DNA of 64,000 bases from Calcarisporiella thermophila CBS 279.70. Its lineage: Eukaryota > Calcarisporiellomycota. Of the stretch, positions 37,875-48,969 are shown piece by piece. The notes beneath the pieces are model-generated. The model did no database searches, was not told where the DNA came from, and saw only the letters and a list, made by a program, of their open reading frames with translations. The position numbers and the translations under genes are program-made. The first letter of the stretch is position 1; each line of letters opens with the position of its first letter. The stretch covers positions 613,741-677,740 of the forward strand of contig NW_027192199.1 of NCBI RefSeq assembly GCF_041956535.1. The letters run 5' to 3'.

Positions 37875-38794
37875 TCAATTCACGATAAGCGACATCTTGC
37901 GGTCCTTGGCGAAGATCTTGGCAAACGGGTTCTTCACCAAGCCCGCCAGAGCGCTGGCCCCCGAAGGCTGCTCATGCGCCTGGACTGCCTTGCCTCCCTC
38001 GATACCCCCGGCCACGGGAGCCTTTAGCCCACGCGTGATACGGCGGTACCCGTCGAGAAATTCGATCTGGCGTTTGTTGAATGCGCCGCGCCTTGCACTT
38101 CGGATATACTCCACAGACTCGAGCGGCTCCATCCCGTACTCTATCAGCGCAATGGCCACCATCACACATGCGCGGCCCAGGCCGGCAACGCAGTGCACGC
38201 AGATGGTGGGGGGAGGCGAGTGCTGGGGCTCGATAAGGGCGAGCCACTTTCGGAGCACCGAAAAGGGAGGCTAATGCCAGATACACAGGGGGTTATTGGT
38301 CAGGCTCGGGAGCCTTCAAAACAGATTAGGTAATTACCGCCCCGCCATCCTTAAAAGGCATATCCACCATGCGAATGCCGGCCTTTTCCACCAGCTCAGT
38401 GCTGTAGGTAGGCTCGCAGACCCTCTAAGAACAATGCAGAAGCCAGGGTATACGTCAATAGGGCTGCATCTACGTGTGAATACAAGCGGGGAACACGACA
38501 AAAAAAAAAGAGGGCCATCATGGCGCAGAAGATAAGGGAGATAAGGGGAAAGCCCATATGGGCAAAAAATAGGGGGGAGAGAAAGGGGAGAGGACGAGAG
38601 AGAGAGAAGAGAAAGAGAGTGCTTACCACCAAATGCGTCACTCCGCATTTTTGAAATTCCTGAACGTAAAAGTTCAAAGTCGAGTTCGTTGGGCAATCCG
38701 AAATCACGAATCGAATGGGCGAGATGTTCGGCTCAAGCAGCGTAATCATACGCCCAAGCGTCAAGAGACGGGAATTGTTCTTTGAACCGATCAT
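37875..38794 (-). CDS. PRL/PTP4A-type protein phosphatase
   Basis: Exons, from the start: 38627-38794, 38338-38424, 37875-38270; 216 residues. The fold markers follow PRL order: RFVISDCPTNSTL, VVRVCEPTYSTELVEKAGI, PFKDGGAPP, and the P-loop VHCVAGLGRACVMVAIALIE with Cys112 and Arg118. General acid Asp82 and the redox-regulatory Cys59 are kept. RSARRGAFNKRQIEFL is also PRL-like. PRLs regulate CNNM magnesium transporters and growth signalling at membranes, to which a C-terminal CaaX prenyl motif tethers them. Here the protein instead continues for ~50 residues past the usual end and stops in MSLIVN, with no CaaX. Membrane targeting is therefore in doubt unless basic residues in the tail (KNPFAKIFAKDRK) do the work. 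Confidence 0.93.
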
Positions 38795-40398
38795 GGCCCC
38801 AAGATAACGAGATAACGACGTGAGTCGAGAGGAGAGAAAAGAGAGATGGAGAAGAGGGTAAAAATACTAAATAGATAAATAACGGCTGAACTGCAAAGCT
38901 GCGCGGGGGGATGTAAAGCTTATCAAGAGAGAGAAAGAGAGAGAGAGCCGGAGAGGAAGAGTAATGAGGATTAATTAGAAGCTAAGACCGAGAGGAGAGG
39001 GGAGAGAGGAGAGGGAGGATGGATTAATGGGATTAATCTCCGTCTAGCTCTGCCTCAAGATATTGTCCAGAGCAGAAAGCAATGAAGAACACGGTGGCCC
39101 AGACACCAGAGAGCGGAGTGGGGAACGAGATGCGGGGAAAGTCAAAAACAACTCCCATAAGAGCGTTTTGGTATCGTTTAGATAAAGGCGGGGGGGAAAT
39201 TAGGCGGCGTGGAATAGTTAACAGGCGTGCGGCGTAGAATCGGCGTCTCCAAGTCTGAGGGGAAGGATGCAAAGAGAAATGAGAAGGAAGAGGGGGGAGA
39301 GAGGAGGAAAGAGGTTTCTAAGAAGGTAGCAGAGGCCAGCGGCTTAAAGCTGAGGAGAAGCGATATGCGGTGTGGGAAGGCGAACGAAGAAGAAGAAGAA
39401 GAAGGCGGGGAGGAGGGAGGGTTGAAATACGACTGGGAAATGGGAATTTCAACTCCTGGTGATTGATTAGCTGAATACGCGGGTGAGTAGAGGGCTTGAG
39501 CGGTAGGGGTCATATGGAAATGGGATTTGTTGACTCAAGGTTAGAGTGAATTCGGTTTCACAGTCATAGTTGCGGGATTTTTTTTCTTGCTGCTAATAAA
39601 GCACTTGGTGCCAAATTGGATAACGGGGCAATTTGAACCGCGAGGATCTATACTACATTTGCTACACTGGGATGCCGTGGTACGCGGCCATTTCGATCTC
39701 ATCTTGAAAAACATCACTTTTCATGTTTGGATCTTCGGTTAGGGACTTGGAAAAAGGACGCCTCCGTCCTACTTATTAATTAACCTAAGCTAGCTAAAGA
39801 GAGAAAAAGGAAAAGAAAAAGATAGGGTAATCATAATGATCGATGGGACACAACAACAATAACAACAACCACAACAATAACAACAACAACTACTAGTGAT
39901 GGGTGGCTTGTTGAAAGAGGCTTTCCCTAGGGAAATAGGGAGGGGAGGAGACTCTGCAAGAAGCATGCCTAGGTGATGGTAAGTGATAGAAAAACGATTA
40001 TAAGGATACATAGCGGCCAATGGAAGAGAAAAAAAAAAATAGGGAGAATAGAGGAGAGTAAAATCATGGGTGAGAAAGAGTGAGAACAGTGAAGGAGATA
40101 GATATTTCGTGATAAAAAAAAAAAGATTGATATTACAAACAGATTAAAAAATATATCGAAAGAGTGATATTAAAATAGTGTGAATATGAAGAGTGAATAT
40201 GTGCGAGAGTGTGTGTGTGAGAGTGCTTGTCAATGAGGGTGCGGGTGGGTGCAGGGATGAAGGTGCGGTTCAATGGTAGGGGGTGGAAAGAGTGAGATTT
40301 GACTTTCAGTAGTGGCCGCTTTCGAGCGGACTCTGGTTTTTACATCGAGGCCACTGAAAGGTGCAAGTGAGACATGGAGGAGGCGGCCGACGGGGATG
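38795..40398. other. Upstream region of the PRL gene
   Basis: 1.6 kb, rich in GA tracts (38934-39020) and simple repeats. A minus ORF with ATG at 39513 (112 codons, Ser/Pro-rich) has no family and no join to PRL, so it is not called. Probably the PRL promoter and the 3' UTR of the homeodomain gene. Confidence 0.45.
39849..39890. repeat. (CAA/TAA)n microsatellite
   Basis: Trinucleotide tract ACAACAACAATAACAACAAC and continuation, in the 3' flank of the homeodomain gene; on the mRNA strand it would be a GUU-rich 3' UTR tract. Confidence 0.8.
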
Positions 40399-42350
40399 CT
40401 ATGATCGCATGCTGGAGGAGTCGCCCATCGGAAGCTCCTGCAGAAGCTGCGACTGCTGCGCCATGGGATAGCTTTCGGGCGGTTGGCTGTATCCGACGGC
40501 ATCACCGTCGGCGGACTTCGGCTGTGAGAGCAGACTGCTCTTAGGCATCAGCGAGGAATCGTGGATCGCCGCCAGCGCTGACGCTTCCATCTGGAGAGCA
40601 GCGAGCCTCGTGGCCGGGGCAGAGGCGGATCGCCGCGATCGGAAAAACCCGTCCTCGGTGATGGAAACGGGCCAGCCGGCCCCGTTCCCATACTCGGGGA
40701 GAAACGGTGGCCGCAGAGGGAGGGCATTGGCGGGGTGCTGCTGGGCTAGGCAGTGGAACTGCGGCGTCGGGGGCTGCGAAGCATAGGCAGGGGTGAGGGG
40801 CGGGTGGGGTGAGGGGCTGAGCGGTCGCGCCTCGGGCCGGAACATGGCGCCGTAGCGCGTCACCCTTCCGATATGCTCATCGGCTAGAGCGATTTCACGC
40901 ACCTGCTGGTAGAGCAGTATGAAGGGGCCGCGAAGAATGTGAATCAGACAGTGGGATGCCTGCTTGGCCTCCGTGAAATCGCTGCATCGCACCCATGCTT
41001 TTTCCGGCTTGGCAACCTGCTGCTCCTCTGCCTTCTCCTGCGCTCCGGCCCCATCCGCAGTGGCGGCGTCCGCATCCGCATTGCTATCCCTCAGCTCGGC
41101 CTCGCACCTCTCCAAGTAGAACGTAGGCGCCGACTCCAAACGCAGGACCATCTGCGCGAGCGGCCCTTGGCACATGAGATCCAAAGACGTCACCGAGGCA
41201 AACGAAAACTCCATCTTGAAGCGGTTGGCCTTGTCCTGGACCAGCCATGTCATCCATTTGCGAGTCTTGTCAACAATACACAACAAGTCGTCCGAACTGA
41301 GGCGAACGCGCCTCCACTTGCCAATGATGATTTCGTCGCACGCAAGGAGATCGCCATGATCCGAGGCCGTTGGCGGGAAGGTGTTGCCTGAAGCGTCTAA
41401 GAATCCCCGAGAGGTTAGCACCTCAACCTTGGAGAAGACAAAGGAACAGCAACGAAAGGGGGAGATTCCCCTCCCCTCTCCAACTTACCTCTAGGGAACA
41501 TGGGCGACAGGCTTGCCTTCATGGGCGCCTCCAGCGCGATGGGCGTGAATCCTCCCCATCCTGATTTGTCCGCCTCATTCGCGGGATACAGGGCGCTCGG
41601 AGCATAGCCCGGCAGGCCATACGGCGAATACCTCGAGTCTTTGTCGGCGCTGGTCATGGCTCGCTTGACCATCTGCTTAATCTTGGCCCGTCTGTTCTGA
41701 AACCAGATCTGAATGGACCGTTGGGGAAGGGAGAGGCGCCGCGCGAGCTCATCGCGAAGTCGATTGTTGGGCATGGGATTCCCGGCAAACACATGCTCGA
41801 GAATGGCAAGCTGCTCGGGGGTAGTTCGGGTGCGCTTCTTGGGGTTGGGGGCGGAGAGAGAGGGGTTGTCCTCGCCACCGGTCTCCAGAGAGGGCTGCAA
41901 GGGGGAGGCGGGCGGAGAATTGGAGCAGGGGTGGTGGGGGAGGGGTTTAGCCGAGGAGGAAAGGTCCGCAACGGTACCATTGGGGGCAAAAGGGCTCGTT
42001 AAGTCGTCGAGGGGGAATGAGTAATAGGGGGCCTGGCCGTAGTCAGGGATGGGGGTAGGGTAGGCAGAATCGGTAGCGGATGAGGTTGGGGATGTTTCGT
42101 CAAGCAAGACTTGCGAAGAGCTCGGAGGCTCCTGGCCATTGGTAACGAGTGGCTGTCCTTCGTTGGAAGCTCCCCATTGAGTGGTAAGCAGCTGTGTGGC
42201 CGTGAAATCATCCGAGGCGAAGTTCGGGGGTGGAGCCGTGTAAGGATCGTGAGCGATCTGGGAGTCGGGAAAGAAATTCATGTTCGGCATTCCCTCCTGG
42301 AAGACCGTGGCATGGGGAGACTGCAAGGGCATTGCGAGTAGGTAGGACAT
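40399..42350 (-). CDS. Homeodomain transcription factor, fungal Pho2/Phx1-like
   Basis: Exons, from the start: 41489-42350, 40399-41396; 619 residues. A Pro/Ser/Thr-rich N-terminus leads to a 60-residue homeodomain at about 171-229 (KKRTRTTPEQLAILEHVF ... RSIQIWFQNRRAKIKQ). WFQNRRAK is the DNA-contact helix; three-residue loop insertions are absent, so it is not TALE-type. A conserved block follows exon 2's start (CDEIIIGKWRRVRLSSDD, DKTRKWMTWLVQDK, FKMEFSFASVTSLDL), seen beside homeodomains in related non-yeast fungi; it looks like a beta-rich regulatory domain. The tail is Pro/Gln-rich. Start: first in-frame ATG before MPLQSPHATV; the frame remains open to 42413 without another ATG. Targets are unknown; S. 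pombe Phx1 acts in starvation survival. Confidence 0.9.
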
Positions 42351-43040
42351 AGAAGAGAGGGAGAAAGGGCGAGCACAACGCAATGAGAGGCAACCGAATG
42401 AAGGGACACGCAAAACTGTAAGGAGCGCGATAGAAGGAGGGTGGAGCAGACCTTCGAGATGGCGGGGGAGGGGGGGGGAGCTAAGCTATATGCTGCAACA
42501 AAGGGGCATTCAAAGGGGGAGGAAGGGATGAGAGAATGGGATGGAGGTATCGACAGCGGCGAGAGGAGCGAAGGGCGAGAAACGGGGATGCAAGAGGCGC
42601 GGAGGAGGGGAAACAGACCGACAAAAAGCTTCACACGCAAAGTGGAAAAAAACGGGGAAATAAATATGGGGAATAGGGGAATGCGAGAAAGGATGGGTTT
42701 TTGGCGGAACCGAGTACATTCAGGTTTTTGTTTTCTCGATAAAGGCTCAGGAAGAAACGGCGGCAAATCAATTAGCTCGGCGACCGCGAGGCTGCCCTCC
42801 TCCGCGGCCCATATTCGGACGCCTGGCCCAAGTCATTAGGCTTTAATTAGAACGGCTTTTCCCCCTTTTGGCCCTGTGAAACAGCTCACCCGGAAATGGC
42901 TCAAGTGAGAAGGATTTTCGCAGCATGTAATGCAAGGAAGTGGGATTGGAACGCTCGCTATGCATCTGAGCGCTTTGGCCGCCGCGCTCCCGAGAGGGAT
43001 CTCGGATGAATTGCTGAGCCGAACTCCTTGGCTTGAGTCG

Positions 43041-43068
43041 GCCGCCCGCCCGCCCGCCCGCCCGCCCT
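43041..43068. repeat. (CCCG)n tetranucleotide repeat
   Basis: About six tandem CCCG units; the minus strand, which is the coding strand of the homeodomain gene about 700 bases away, has consecutive GGG runs able to form a G-quadruplex. Confidence 0.8.
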
Positions 43069-44173
43069 CCCCCGCGCCTCCCGCCCACCGCTGTCAACTT
43101 AGGCCTCCTGCACCGCTGCGTGGCTGGTGTGCAGGGGCCCCCCCTCCCGCTTAGGGGGGACGCGACAAACAAGCCGAACGAAAAACAAGCTCCGAAGAAC
43201 TCAAAACCCCCCACTCCGCATCTGCAGCCGAGAGTCCCTTGCCGCTTTTCCCTGGCTATTTGGGCCCCAATCGCACTAGTCTTAGATCCCAGAACACACA
43301 CCCCATCGAAAGAAGGATGGGGGGATTCGGATTTCCCCGTCGGGAGATGGGCCAGATCCATCCGGGGAAAAAATACACCGCTTTGTTTTGGCCCGTTTGT
43401 ACCTTGCTTCTCCTGGGTTATTTTAGTCAAATGAAGCCTCGTTAGCTGGGAGATGGCGAGACTGCGGGAGAAGGGCCGATGGGGGAGTGGGAGGGGGAGG
43501 GGGGGGGGCAGTTAAGGATTTTTGACAGGGAAAACAAGCGAGATCTCCGGCTTTCCCTTTTGTGACTGTCAAACAAACAATGACACAGAGATCGACCCAT
43601 TCCTGCCGTGAATTTTTCTTTAGTCATACTGGAGGGGTTCTCTGTATTCAAGGCTTGCTGTCGCACATTGCGCTGTGCAACCCGGTCCAAATGCAAGCAA
43701 TCAGGAGAACTCGTCGACACCTACGACCCTATCCCACGGGGCCATCCCAAGCCTTCTAAAAAGAAAGACACCGGCCATGGGGGAGGGATGTTTCAAGCCA
43801 GAGGTACAAGCGAAAGAGGGGTGTGAGCGTGTGTAAGGGTGAAGGCACGGATCCATCCAAGCAGAGTTTAATGAGTAGAGCAAGAACAAGGCAGAAAGTG
43901 CAAAGAACAACCAGCGTACCAATGCTCTATCATGGTAGAGGTAAGAGTAGACATAAGAATAGAATAAGAATAAAAGCAAGAATAAGAATGAGGATGGGAG
44001 CTCGGCTAAGACAAATTGGAAGTCCCCTCCGCCCCCCCGCAAGAGGGAGGAGAGCAAAAGGATGCGTCGTACTAATACAAGAGTTCAGAGCATTAAACAA
44101 ATAAAAGAATAACTTGAGATATAATTGAGAAATGCGTCTAATTATATACGTGATAAATATATGTGTAAATGTG

Positions 44174-44190
44174 TATATATATATATATAT
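44174..44190. repeat. (TA)n microsatellite
   Basis: Simple TA repeat 50 bases past the VPS9 gene stop; likely in or near its 3' UTR. Confidence 0.8.
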
Positions 44191-44237
44191 TTATATATAG
44201 GGTTGGATTGTATTGCATCGTAAAAAGACTAGACTTG

Positions 44238-47100
44238 TCACCTACTATATCGAATCGAACCCTTCCTGTCCCCATAAACTTGCCCATCCATCCTGGACAG
44301 AGAACTCAAAAAATCACCCATCAACTCCTCCCCTTCCTCCGCCTCCCTCCGCCTTCGATCCTCCCCCTCTATCCTCTGCAGTCCCCCAGATCGCTCGCAA
44401 TGGTCGCCCAGAAGGGGCGACGGCCTCCGCAGGTGGATGACCTCCGGCGCCGAGTGGAGTGTCGGAGAGCGCAGGGCGCTCGATATCGAGGGGATAGGCA
44501 CGCTCTTGCCCGAGTGGCTTCTCTCCTTGACACTCTCGGAATCCGAATCCGAGGAGGCGGGCGAGAGAGGGTGGCCGGGTGGCACCAAATTCACCTGTGG
44601 GACCTTGGTGGGCGTCGAAGTGGACGGATCTGGGGTGGCACTCGCATCCGCCCCTCTCGACACCACTGACAAACCGCCCTCATGCGAACCCATCTTCTTC
44701 GCGCCAGGAGTCAAGTCGTTGGGCATAAACTCCATGCTTCTGCTTTTACGGTGGCCCAGCGGCTGACGAGAGGAGCTGGCCAAGAAAGAGGAAGACGGCG
44801 ACGGCGACGGGGAGGGCGAGGGTGAGGGTGACCGAGAGTGGTGGGGGGAGAGGTCCGGCAATCCGCGGAGCGAGGTGGTGGTCAAAGAGGCGGTGCGCAT
44901 TCTAGGGTGAGAGGGGGGAGGGGAGGCAAGCGGGGACACAATGGGTGTGGCGGGGTAGGAGGGAGCGCTATGGATAGGCCGTAGTTGGAGGGGGGAGGGC
45001 TTGGAGGCGGTTCTGAAGGGTGTGGAGTGAATGGAATGCAGGGAGGAGAGGGACGACACGGAGGACCCATCGTGCAGCCCCAAAGGATCCGACTTCAGGT
45101 ATTCGACGGAGGCCCGCATGGTCACCAGCGTAAACCCTAGCTCATCGTGGTCCGTTCTCGGAGCAAGCCGATATCGCTCCATGTAGTAGAGCTGGCTCGC
45201 CACATGCCGGATGGAGGCTCGAACCAGGATGAAGGCGAGAAGGGGGATGAGGTCATCGGAGGTGACCAGCGCGCCGTCGGGATCTCCTGGCCGTATTTCG
45301 GACATATACCGCTTGACCGCATGGGATATGTCATCGAGGCATTGCTTCGCGCAGAGTAGTCTCTCCAGCGGGGTAAGTGCAGGGTTTTTGGGCGTCGGTG
45401 TTTGAAGGGGATGGGATTCGCAAGGAGACAACCAGGAGTCTTCGGGCGACTCCTCGGATTTCGGATCATTAAGGCGGCATAGCTGATGGCAAGCATCGGA
45501 AAGGTATCCAAGCGGCATGCCGAGAAGTTCCTCAGACACGTTAAAGCCATCCAGCGTGGTGGCTTTGCGCGCATACACCCGAAGAATAGAGTCGATGTAG
45601 GTATCGTATTTACCAAAGAAGGTGAGCAGGGATTGGACGAATATCTTTTGGTGTACTTGACCCATGACGACGCTAGGAAGAAAGAACAGGACGGGGAAAG
45701 GAGGGTAAGGGGGGTCCAATCCCAGACAAGAACTAAGTGTGCCTACTTCTCTATCAATTCACGAAGGTGTTCATATCCAGTGGACACTCGACACGCTCTT
45801 TTTAACCGCGGGCTATCCCGCAATACCTCCTATACAGTTGGAGAGGAAGGATGAGTTGACCCGACGCATGTCGGAATGCAAAATGGAGACCCCCCACCTC
45901 AAGCAACCTTTCATATATCTGTACAATACGGTCAACGGCATAGGAAGTATAGCCCCGCACATAGATATAATTCTCATTGAAGGCAGTGACCGCGGTTAGA
46001 AAGTTCCTTATCGCCTCCGCATTCTCGGGAAAGCTCTTCAAAAATTCGAAATCGCTATCCATTGAGAAAAAAATAAATTGCTCAGCTAACCATGAAAAAC
46101 GACTTCAAAGAAGTTTATAACTTCAAAAAAAAAAGAACATGTACGCCATGTGGTCGCGAATCGGGGGTATAGTTATAATTTCATGCTCGACAGGCTAAAA
46201 TAGAGAGATCAGTCTCCATAACGATGCTCAACCAGCAATCCTCGAGAGAGATGGGGCTACCTTTGGAGAGCCCTCAAGGGGTCGCTCCACCGTTAATATT
46301 CGCACCGAACGGTAGTCCCTGTCATAGGCGAGCTCCTCAGCCACAATTCGAACCTTTCTACTGCGCTTAAACCCTAGGATGACAGTGTGTTTAGTAGGTG
46401 GGAGGGGACACCTCCAAGGGAAGCAAAAGGCCCGTACCATCTAATCCTTGCACATAATTCTCTTCTGTCAGGATAGTCTTTCCGTTCATCGATATAAACT
46501 GGCCCTTGAAATAGGGTGATGGAACCAGCGAGTGTGTTTCTAGATCCAATGGAAGCAGTCATGCATATGCACATGCAAATCCGCATATCGCCTCCAGGAT
46601 GTGGAGAAAAAAAAAACACTTACGTAAAAGGTCTTTGGTAATGTTCAATCCCACCAGGCTGCTGGAGTGTGGAACAAGCAAAACGGCGACCCTCTGCAAG
46701 AGCGACGTATTTCTCAGTGCAATCTAAATCCAGTGGTCAAATCAGATGGAAGAGAGCCTTAGAGATACCTCACTGTAACACGGATAAGCACACTTACATA
46801 AAACGGGTTATACTCCAACTCCTCTGGCTCTGGTGGCAGCGTGTTGGGCGGAGGGGAATCGGCGCGTACTCCTTCCGATTCGCGACCATGCAGCCTCGCC
46901 GGCAAAGAAACCGGCCCCCGAATTTCCTCGGATTTGGCTGTAGGTTTAAGTGAGAAAAGCGACATGATGGAGCTCAGCGATGAGCTTCGCATGCGTTGAG
47001 AGGTCGGTGACTCGGTTTGTAAGGCATCGTGTTTAGGCTGGGTATTTGGAGGTTCGTTTGAAGCTGCAGATTTGAAGAGTTTGCTAACGGAAAATGACAT
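44238..47100 (-). CDS. VPS9-domain Rab5-type guanine nucleotide exchange factor
   Basis: Exons, from the start: 46798-47100, 46624-46723, 46438-46539, 46233-46373, 45898-46085, 45747-45829, 44238-45672; 783 residues. The VPS9 core lies at about residues 445-500: TSDDLIPLLAFILVRASI, VASQLYYMERYR and DELGFTLVTMRASVEYL, with the Asp and Tyr of the exchange site in place. VPS9 proteins load GTP on Rab5/Vps21 for endosome fusion. The upstream ~300 residues (VAVLLVPHSSSLVGLNITKD; QGLDGFKRSRKVRIVAEEL) match longer fungal VPS9 proteins rather than short Vps9p; there is no CUE domain. The C-terminal ~280 residues are Ser/Pro-rich and probably phosphorylated. The junction 46233/46085 was picked for frame; other choices are possible. 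Confidence 0.87.
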
Positions 47101-48969
47101 TCCCTCCCCTGGATTTCGCGATGGTGAGGATGAATTATAAATTATAAAATTCGATAAATAGGAAGATAAATAAAAATAGCCAAGAAGAGCGTGAGATCGA
47201 AAATCCAGAGGGGATTGACAATGGTCTCAACTGCGCCCAGAGACAGAGCACGTACCCGCAGGAGTCTTAAATAAAATAAAACTGACCAATGTTATAGCTA
47301 ATTTATTATTTGATCATCACTTGGCTCACTAAAAATAAAAAGTGTGCGTGAAAGAGAGAGGGGAGTAATGCAAATGTGAAAATGGAGGAAAGAAGAAGGA
47401 GGTAATGGGACCAAAAGGAAAAGAAAATAACGTGCAGCTGCTTTCTTAAACTGATCCTGCTGATGCGGGAAATCAGCAGATAATAAGGTTAGTAAGGGGT
47501 ACAAATCCGATTTTCCCATATCAGGGAATTAGAATCGACAATTTTGGAAATATTTAATACCCTTCTTACCAAATGGCTGGGTGATCCCAGCGCGGTGTGC
47601 GCATCTGAGCAGCGGAGAATGGCGCCAATCCTACGGGCCTACATCCGGTGGTGCTAATTCAAAATGGAAGAAAAGGGGATCCTTGGCACAAAGTTTGCGT
47701 TGTCTTCCCTGGGGGAATCCGGCTTGCCTATGGAAACCGAGTGAAATGGGCTAGAACCCATTTCAAAACATCATTCCACATCACTCTGCCTTCTATTTCT
47801 CCCGATTCATCATGCAATGCTCGATGCTGCTGTATGCGGTTAACCGGCTTCTTGCATCCATCGTCGCCCATTTATCCATTTGCTCTTATCGATCTCTATC
47901 TATCCAGTTGCGAATGCAGCCGCCAGCCCTCTGGATAATCTACTTTGCCTCTCAGGGCGATTTCTTGTTTCCCATATTGTACCAAAAGCTGTCATAAAAG
48001 TATTGACAGTGTGTTCCGCCCCTTGCTCGGATCATTTGAAACGCCAGGGCTTGGATTGAATTCCAGAGTATGGATAACGTAAGAATACGAGTTTCATCAT
48101 GACTGTTATTCTCGTTGGAATAGTGTCTTACCAAAAGGTCTTGTTTTGACCGTCGATTTTATACCTCATGTGTGGGTGTCCGCCCGACATAGTTAATTAA
48201 TATGAATTTGTAAATTCAAAGTGGATACATGATGTTGTGTGCCATACACCACTTTTTGTCAGGAGAGCGTTGTTTAATAGGATCATGATGACTTGTTAGA
48301 TGGGTGTGCTCTCCGTGTAAATTAGTTCGGGCACTCGAACCTTGGAGCACCGTTTCAAGGTATACAGGATTTAAAGCCTTCAATAAACAATTCGAGAGGA
48401 ATCTCTATTCTCCTAGCTCCAGACTCATAATAGGAGCGCACATTTAAGACAAGGGATAAATAAAGCAGCGCTTGCATATGTGTAAATATTGCCCACTAGA
48501 TTGTTCAACCACACACTCTCTTTTGTCTAAAACCTTTGTGCACGGATTTCTATTTCTCCAGCCATAATCATTTAGTTACGATCGAGGGTTTTTTGAGGAC
48601 AATCCAGGACATCTTCCTAAAATTATTGACCGGTTTTGATTTGGCAGGATTATACGTTTAATTGTAAAATCTTGCTTGCTGATAGCTTTCCATAATAAGT
48701 GTATGGAAAAGAACAATAGTTTGTTCTCTCTTCAGAATAATCGAAATTATTCTTGACAACACAGGAAAGCCTGGTTTCCTAATATCTCCTCGGGCGAGGC
48801 AGTATATATCGTTGAAACCCTCTAATACCAGAAGCGAACGACTAATTTCTGGGTATTTTAACTTTAAAAATCTAAGCCATAAGAGGGCTGGTCGCACAGA
48901 TGTAAAAAAATTCGAAAACGTTCGGAGTCGCTTCACCATATTCACACTTCATGTTCATCAGAATTAAAG
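47101..48969. other. Long divergent region VPS9 / PMT2
   Basis: 1.9 kb between two divergent starts. A/T-rich, with a TGGGTGATCCCA palindrome at about 47577-47588. Apart from a possible small ORF at 48658-48939 nothing is recognised; no tRNA was found. Confidence 0.45.
48658..48939 (-). CDS. Possible small hypothetical protein
   Basis: A 93-codon ORF from ATG to TAA, basic and hydrophobic (LLWLRFLKLKYPEISRSLLV; IISIILKREQTIVLFHTLIM), directly upstream of PMT2 on the other strand. No family is recognised, no intron signals are needed and it lies in the PMT2 promoter region, so it may be chance. Confidence 0.2.
   Translation of the reverse strand: MVKRLRTFSNFFTSVRPALLWLRFLKLKYPEISRSLLVLEGFNDIYCLARGDIRKPGFPVLSRIISIILKREQTIVLFHTLIMESYQQARFYN

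Larger units (their letters stand above)
42351..44237. other. Long upstream region of the homeodomain gene
   Basis: 1.9 kb between the homeodomain start (-) and the VPS9 stop (-). Contains a CCCG repeat (43041-43068), C/G runs and an AT repeat (44174-44190). A 195-codon minus ORF (42843-43430) lacks an early ATG and family features. Long promoters are common for regulators. Confidence 0.45.

Noticed and set aside
42843-43430. 195-codon minus-strand ORF upstream of the homeodomain gene
   Set aside because: Begins with TTG, is dominated by the CCCG repeat (GGRAGGRAGGR) and shows no domain.
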